Assembly: GCF_014803405.1 (NCBI RefSeq)
Contig: NZ_JACYFG010000036.1
Coordinates: forward strand, 372,001 to 436,000
Reading direction: 5' to 3'
Length of the DNA stretch: 64,000 nucleotides
Source of the DNA: Pelagicoccus enzymogenes
Lineage (GTDB): Bacteria; Verrucomicrobiota; Verrucomicrobiia; Opitutales; Opitutaceae
The notes under the pieces are model-generated. The model was not told where the DNA came from, did not search any database, and worked only from the letters and a program-made list of their open reading frames with translations. The position numbers and the translations under genes are program-made. This document shows, piece by piece, positions 59,073 to 64,000 of the stretch; the stretch's first letter is position 1; the number at the start of each line of letters is the position of its first letter.

Positions 59073-62000
59073 TGAGTTCCCTCGACTCTCAAACCATTCC
59101 TGCCTCTTCCGGCACCAGCCAAAGCGAACGCATCATTCCCGCTCTCGATCCTCGCTCCGCTCCGCTCGACGGACGCAGCGAGGCCCAACTCGCTTCATTC
59201 GCCCAAGCATTCGCTTCCCAGCTTGCCTTCTGGACATCCGATAAGACCTTTGCCCCCAACGTCGACTGGGCCCAGTTCTTCCCCGACCTCAGTCCCAGCA
59301 ACTTGCCCGACGCTCTCCAACGCGCCGGCCGCGAACCGCAAGTCGCCCTCTTCCTCGCTTTCCTCAAACTCTACCGCCACGCCCAAAGCGAGCTCAACGC
59401 CCTCACCGCCCGCCACCTCGACTTCCAATATCGCGAAGTTCTCCGCCTAACCCCCAACTCTGCCCAGCCCGACCACGCGCACCTCGTCCTGCAGCCAAAG
59501 AAAAACGCCAACTCCATCGTCGTTCCCGCTGACACCGAATTTTCGGCCAAACCGGACCTTATCTACACTGCCGACATTAACTCGGTCATCCAACCGGTCA
59601 GCCTCAACGCCCTGCGTTCCCTCACGATTTCCCCTTCCAGCCCCGTCCCGCAACACGCAGCCATCGCCGATTCGCTCGACGGGCTCGGCGAACCGCTACC
59701 CGAAGAGCAGCCCAGCTGGCACCCATTCGGATACGAACGCGAGCTTCCCCCCGCCCGCCATGGTTTCGCAATTTCCTCCCCTATGCTCGTCCTCCGCGAG
59801 GGGACTCGAGTCGTGACCCTCACTCTCGACATCCAGTTAACCGATACCACTCCTTCCGAATCCGAAGCGAAAAGCTTCTTCGAAACTCACGTATCCGTCG
59901 AATTCAGCGGCGAGGAGGAATGGCTGCTCGCAAGCGATGTTTCGCTTGAGTCGTATCAACTCACTGGTGACAGCGTTACCCTCGCCCTCAGTTGCACGCT
60001 CGACGCCGACTCCGACCCCGTCGTCCCCTTCGATCCTAATGCTCTAGAAGGCGGCTTCGATACGGTGGCTCCCGTCATGAAGCTCTCCGTCGAAGCCAAT
60101 GCGGACGTCGGAACCGCCACCGCTTTCAGCGAATGCGCCGTGAGCGGCATCAAACTCAAAACCCTCGTCTCTGGCATGCGAGACGTCACCCTGGAAAACG
60201 ACCACGGACGGCTCGATCCCAGCAAGCCCTTCCTTCCCTTCGGACCGACTCCAAAACGCGATTCCTCCTTCTACATCGGCACCGAGGAAGCCCGCCACAA
60301 ACCGGTCACCGACGCCACCTTGAGCATCACCTGGAAAGACGTGCCCTCGTCGCTCTCTGCTCACTACGATGCCTATAAGTCCCGCAGCAGCAAGATCGTA
60401 TCCAACAATCACTACTTCACCGCAAAGCTACAGATCCTTCGCCAAGGCGTATTCAAAAACCTGAGCGACGAAAACGAGAAGCTCTTTGATTCCAGCGACG
60501 CCAGCAAAACCGTCACTATCTCTTCAGCTGACGATCAGCTGCAAGTCGCCGCCTTCGGCTTCAAGCTCTTCACAAACCGCTTCTCCCGCACCGTCCGTCG
60601 CGGTCAAATCAAGCTCCCTTACCGCAACCTCTCCCTCGCCAAACCGCTTAGCCCGCTACGCGTTTCCCCAGCTCTTGCTTTCAAGGCCCAACTCAAAGTC
60701 CCTCGCTTCAAAACCATCCGCGCCCTGCGCCCCAATACGCGAAACGGATTTCTTCGCCTCCAGCTCAACCAAAGCTTCCTCCACAGTCGCTACGCGAACC
60801 TGCTAGCCAATACCCTCATTTTCAACGCCAACGAAAAGGACAGTACCAAGCACAAGGACCTGCCCAATCCTCCCTACACCCCGGAAATCTCCGACTTCTC
60901 CCTCGGTTACACTGCAGAAACCGAATCCGTCGATCCTCGCCAAAGCGACGCTGCCAGCTTCGAAAATCGAGACATTCGCCTTTACCATCTCGGCGCCTTC
61001 GGGCAACGAGAAGCCCACGCCCACCTCGGAGCCGAGCAACCGCTCTCCTTGCTCCCAAGCCGCGACTTCCAAGGCCAGCTCATCATCGGCATCGACAAGT
61101 TGGAAGCCAAACAGAGCATAAGTATCCTCGTGCAAGTCGAAGACGGCAGCGCCCATCCCGACGCCAGCCGCGCTGAAATCCAATGGAGCGCGCTCGCATC
61201 CAATCAATGGATACCCGTTTCCAAGGACGATCTGCTTTTCGATTCCACCCATGGCTTCCAGACCTCCGGTATCGTGCAACTCATCGTACCTGCCGCAGCC
61301 AATACCCAAAACACCTGGCTCGAACCGGGCACCCTTTGGCTCAAAGCCGAGGTCAAAGACAACCGAGACGGCGTTTGTCGCCTGCGCGACGTACAGCTCA
61401 ACGCCATCCCCGTCACTCTCAAGCAGCCCCTTTCAGCTTCGCACCTCAGCACCAGTCTGCCCGCAGAAACCATCGATACCAACGTAACACCCCTCCGCGG
61501 TCTGAAGGAAGTACAGCAACCCTTCGATTCCTTTGGGGGTGCTGGTCCCGAGAGCGATTCCTCCTTCCGCCGCCGCAGCAGCGAACGCCTTCGCCATCGC
61601 GGTCGGGCCGTCACCGCCTGGGACTTCGAACGACTCGTGCTTCAGGCCTTCCCCAAGATCTATCGCGCCCAGTGCCTGCCGCACACCAACACCTCCCTCG
61701 AAAATGAGCCCGGAGCCGTCACCCTGGTCGTGCTTCCCGATACCCGCGGCATGGATGCCGCCGCCTCGTTGCAGCCAAAAGTCGACGCCGCAACCCTCGC
61801 CTCCATCAACGATTTCCTCGAGTCGCTCTCCAGCCCTTTCGCACAAGCCCAAGCCATCAATCCGAGCTACGAAGCGCTATCCCTCAAGTTCAAGGTCGGA
61901 TTCCGCAAAGTGTATCCGTTCCCCACTTACAAACGGTTGCTCAACGAAGCATTGCTCAAACACCTCGCCCCTTGGTCCAGCAATGCAGACACCATACCCG

Positions 62001-62203
62001 ACTTCAGCGGCTTCATCTACCGCAGCGCCCTGATCGCCTTCGTCGACGACCTCGAGTACGTCGACTACGTGAGCGAGTTCCAGCTTCTCCACCCGCTTCT
62101 CAATCCCAACAACTCCCAGAGCAACCAGGCCATCACCGCTTCCAAGCCTGGCGCCCTCCTGACTTCCGTCGCCCAGCACGACATCGAAGACGCCAACTCA
62201 TGA
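59072..62203 (+). CDS. Baseplate J-like protein (Pvc11-like)
   Basis: 1043 residues. The N-terminal 100 residues resemble baseplate wedge proteins (PNVDWAQFFPDLSPSNLPDA, HLDFQYREVLRLTPN). The middle is beta-rich, and the C-terminal third carries the gp6/J-like segment (SFRRRSSERLRHRGRAVTAWDFERLVLQAFP, within about 830-860). It forms the main baseplate wedge ring with the next protein. Large but not unusual for eCIS Pvc11 homologues. Confidence 0.88.
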   Translation: MSSLDSQTIPASSGTSQSERIIPALDPRSAPLDGRSEAQLASFAQAFASQLAFWTSDKTFAPNVDWAQFFPDLSPSNLPDALQRAGREPQVALFLAFLKLYRHAQSELNALTARHLDFQYREVLRLTPNSAQPDHAHLVLQPKKNANSIVVPADTEFSAKPDLIYTADINSVIQPVSLNALRSLTISPSSPVPQHAAIADSLDGLGEPLPEEQPSWHPFGYERELPPARHGFAISSPMLVLREGTRVVTLTLDIQLTDTTPSESEAKSFFETHVSVEFSGEEEWLLASDVSLESYQLTGDSVTLALSCTLDADSDPVVPFDPNALEGGFDTVAPVMKLSVEANADVGTATAFSECAVSGIKLKTLVSGMRDVTLENDHGRLDPSKPFLPFGPTPKRDSSFYIGTEEARHKPVTDATLSITWKDVPSSLSAHYDAYKSRSSKIVSNNHYFTAKLQILRQGVFKNLSDENEKLFDSSDASKTVTISSADDQLQVAAFGFKLFTNRFSRTVRRGQIKLPYRNLSLAKPLSPLRVSPALAFKAQLKVPRFKTIRALRPNTRNGFLRLQLNQSFLHSRYANLLANTLIFNANEKDSTKHKDLPNPPYTPEISDFSLGYTAETESVDPRQSDAASFENRDIRLYHLGAFGQREAHAHLGAEQPLSLLPSRDFQGQLIIGIDKLEAKQSISILVQVEDGSAHPDASRAEIQWSALASNQWIPVSKDDLLFDSTHGFQTSGIVQLIVPAAANTQNTWLEPGTLWLKAEVKDNRDGVCRLRDVQLNAIPVTLKQPLSASHLSTSLPAETIDTNVTPLRGLKEVQQPFDSFGGAGPESDSSFRRRSSERLRHRGRAVTAWDFERLVLQAFPKIYRAQCLPHTNTSLENEPGAVTLVVLPDTRGMDAAASLQPKVDAATLASINDFLESLSSPFAQAQAINPSYEALSLKFKVGFRKVYPFPTYKRLLNEALLKHLAPWSSNADTIPDFSGFIYRSALIAFVDDLEYVDYVSEFQLLHPLLNPNNSQSNQAITASKPGALLTSVAQHDIEDANS

Positions 62204-64000
62204 GCAACGCCACCGCCATCGACAAGAGCCTGTCTCCTCCCACAGCCCTCGACTACGAGCAGCTGCGGGCGGAAGGCATGCGCTACTTGGAGAAGACTAT
62301 CAGCGCCGTCTGGACCGACTTCAATGCCCACGACCCCGGCATCACCCTGCTCGAACTCCTCTGCTTCGGCATCACCGATATCGCCTACCGCACCAGCTTC
62401 GAGGACAAGGATCTCTTCGCCCCAAATCCTCAGGGTCCAAGCGACGAAGCGCCCTTCTTTACCGCTCGCGAGGTGCTCACCTGCGGCCCCGTCACCGCCA
62501 ACGACTACCGCCGTCTTATCCTCGACCGTTTTGTAGGCAAGATTCGCAACGCTTGGGTCGAACCCGTCAGCCAAACCCTCTACGCCGACACCGCCAAGCG
62601 CATCCTTTCGCAAAAGCAGAACGCTGACACCATCGCCTTTCCCATTCGCGGCTTGCACCGGATCCGGCTACAATTCGACAACGCCCTCGCCGGCGACGAC
62701 AAAAAGAGCGAACGCGACGCCGTCACCGCTGAAGTCGAACGACTCTACCACCAACACCGCAATCTTGGGGAGGATCTCGCAAGTATTTCCTCAACGGATA
62801 CGACTCCGATCCGCGTCTGCGCCGATATAAAACTCGCCCCAGATGCCGACATCGAACTCGTCCACGCCACACTCGTCCACGCCCTGCAAGCCTTCCTCAA
62901 TCCCCGCATCCCACGCTACCGACTAAACGAGCTAGTGGAAAAAGGCCTCGCCTCCGAGGAGATTTTCAATGGTCCTGCCCTACAGCACGGCTTCATCCTC
63001 GAAGACGATCTCGAACGCAGCACCTCCGTATCCAAAGTCCGGGCATCCGATTTGATCGCCGTCATGCTCCGCGTCCCGGGAGTCATCGCCATTCCGAAGT
63101 TGCTGCTCAACTACGCTGGCCTCTCCGAAGACTCCAACGAGTGGGAGCTCGCCATACCTGAAAATCGCGAACCCGTTCTCCAATTCGAGGAAGCCCGGCT
63201 CCGCTTCTACAAAGACCTTATCCCTTTCCGTCCCAATAAGGAGCGCAGCCTCAACCTGCTCGCAAAACTCGACCAAGCAGACGCCGACGCGATTTCCAGC
63301 CTGCAAGCAGAAGATTTCGAAATCCCCGCTGGCCAATGGCGTGACCTCTCGGAATTCACCACCTTGCAGGAAAGCTTACCCGCCACCTACGGCGTCGGCT
63401 CACGTGGCACCGGACGCGATCCCGCACCGCAAAGCATCGCCCGGGCTCGCCAGCTCAAAGCCTACTTACTGGTATTCGACCAAATCCTCTCCAACACGCT
63501 CGGCCAACTCACCCACCTGCAAGAGCTCTTCTCCCACAACCGCACCGTTCGCCAATCGCTTTTCTCCAATCCCGTCAGCGATCTTCCGGACCTCGAGCGA
63601 CTCCTCCAACCCACCGCTGGCCAAAGCGACCTCTCCGCCCAAGAAATTAAGGACGCCTATACCGCAATCATGCAGGGCAGCCTGCAGGAAGAAGCCTTCG
63701 AAACCTCCCAGCGTTCCAAGTTGCTCGATCACCTGCTCGCCCGATTTGGCGAAGCCTTTTCCGACCACGTGCTCATGCGCTACAGCGCTGTTGGCCCACA
63801 ATCTCTCCAAGAGGTGCTCACTGGAAAAGCGCAATTCCTCAGCGAGCTTCCCCGCATCGCCTCGCGCCGCGGCGCTGGCCACGACATCCGGAACGCGGAC
63901 GAAGTTTGGGACACGGCAAACGTATCCGGATTTAAACAACGGCTGGAGCGCATCCTCGGCTTCCCCAGCTTCAAGCGCCGTTCCCTTTCTGACGTCACCT
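62200..64000 (+). CDS. eCIS baseplate protein (Pvc12-like), 3' partial
   Basis: At least 600 residues, open to the right edge; ATG at 62200 overlaps the J-like gene stop by 4 nt (ATGA). The N-terminus YLEKTISAVWTDFNAHDPG then ITLLELLCFGITDIAYRTSF is the gp7/Pvc12-type baseplate signature. GVIAIPKLLLNYAG and RARQLKAYLLVFDQIL follow. The frame stays open to the last base with no stop. Expected downstream genes (tail fibre, tape measure, AAA ATPase, effectors) are outside the window. Confidence 0.85.
   Translation, partial: MSNATAIDKSLSPPTALDYEQLRAEGMRYLEKTISAVWTDFNAHDPGITLLELLCFGITDIAYRTSFEDKDLFAPNPQGPSDEAPFFTAREVLTCGPVTANDYRRLILDRFVGKIRNAWVEPVSQTLYADTAKRILSQKQNADTIAFPIRGLHRIRLQFDNALAGDDKKSERDAVTAEVERLYHQHRNLGEDLASISSTDTTPIRVCADIKLAPDADIELVHATLVHALQAFLNPRIPRYRLNELVEKGLASEEIFNGPALQHGFILEDDLERSTSVSKVRASDLIAVMLRVPGVIAIPKLLLNYAGLSEDSNEWELAIPENREPVLQFEEARLRFYKDLIPFRPNKERSLNLLAKLDQADADAISSLQAEDFEIPAGQWRDLSEFTTLQESLPATYGVGSRGTGRDPAPQSIARARQLKAYLLVFDQILSNTLGQLTHLQELFSHNRTVRQSLFSNPVSDLPDLERLLQPTAGQSDLSAQEIKDAYTAIMQGSLQEEAFETSQRSKLLDHLLARFGEAFSDHVLMRYSAVGPQSLQEVLTGKAQFLSELPRIASRRGAGHDIRNADEVWDTANVSGFKQRLERILGFPSFKRRSLSDVT

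Noticed and set aside
50550-64000. Prophage or type VI secretion interpretation of the contractile locus
   Set aside because: No capsid, portal, terminase, integrase or Tss membrane-complex genes are visible; DUF4255, DUF5908 and the Pvc7/Pvc8/Pvc12-type proteins fit an eCIS. Genes beyond the window could still change this.

Overview
The window is GC-rich, gene-dense bacterial chromosome. Weak or absent Shine-Dalgarno sequences, two obligatory TTG starts, dispersed type II secretion genes, a eukaryote-like UDP-sugar pyrophosphorylase and many 4-bp gene overlaps suggest a Verrucomicrobiota member of the Opitutae (Pelagicoccus-like). That assignment is inference; there is no rRNA marker here. 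I saw no tRNA, rRNA, CRISPR array, insertion sequence or prophage integrase.

Layout. 1-3.3 kb: pyruvate dehydrogenase E1alpha (5' end missing), E1beta and E2, closed by a clear terminator. 3.4-8.9 kb: a multidomain signalling protein with a degenerate kinase region, a fumarylacetoacetate-hydrolase-family enzyme, a UDP-sugar pyrophosphorylase and a FtsB/DivIC protein. 8.9-21.1 kb: secretion and envelope genes (ExeA-type ATPase, GspB-like, GspF, GspE, a polyprenyl-phosphate sugar transferase, cardiolipin synthase, a lipoprotein-type hydrolase) mixed with trpC, rsmA, an alkyltransferase and a DUF192 lipoprotein. 21.2-30.1 kb: a heavy-metal efflux operon (small Cys/His-rich exported protein, TolC/CusC, CusB, CusA and two secreted DUF3347 proteins). 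30.2-32.0 kb: a CHASE histidine kinase. 32.1-39.6 kb: an eleven-gene Mrp-type cation/proton antiporter operon on the minus strand, divergent from a CPA2 antiporter. 42.4-50.0 kb: single genes (Cys-cluster hypothetical, ThuA-like, PAS-SpoIIE phosphatase, YqeY, thioredoxin-like, GbsR/MarR regulator with a probable membrane-protein target, TIGR01777 epimerase). 50.5-64.0 kb: the first twelve genes of an extracellular contractile injection system (eCIS, Pvc-like), running off the right edge.

How the genes work together. The efflux operon should export Cu/Ag-type ions, with three copies of a Cys/Met DUF3347 domain supplying periplasmic metal handling. The Mrp operon and the CPA2 antiporter would serve Na+/K+/pH homeostasis, as expected for a marine organism. 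The eCIS genes encode cap, sheath, two tube proteins, tube adaptor, spike, PAAR tip and baseplate; the expected fibre, tape measure, ATPase and effectors lie beyond the window.

The most unusual non-coding signal is a 145-nt element (21601-21745) between the small metal-locus gene and the TolC-like gene. By hand it folds into a nested multi-branch structure whose closing helix ends 5 nt before the start codon. Two other intergenic regions (16466-16573 and 39675-39772) also combine stacked hairpins with a terminator. A matched pair of operator-like palindromes links the GbsR-type regulator with the membrane protein gene downstream. All foldings were done by eye; no software or database search was used.
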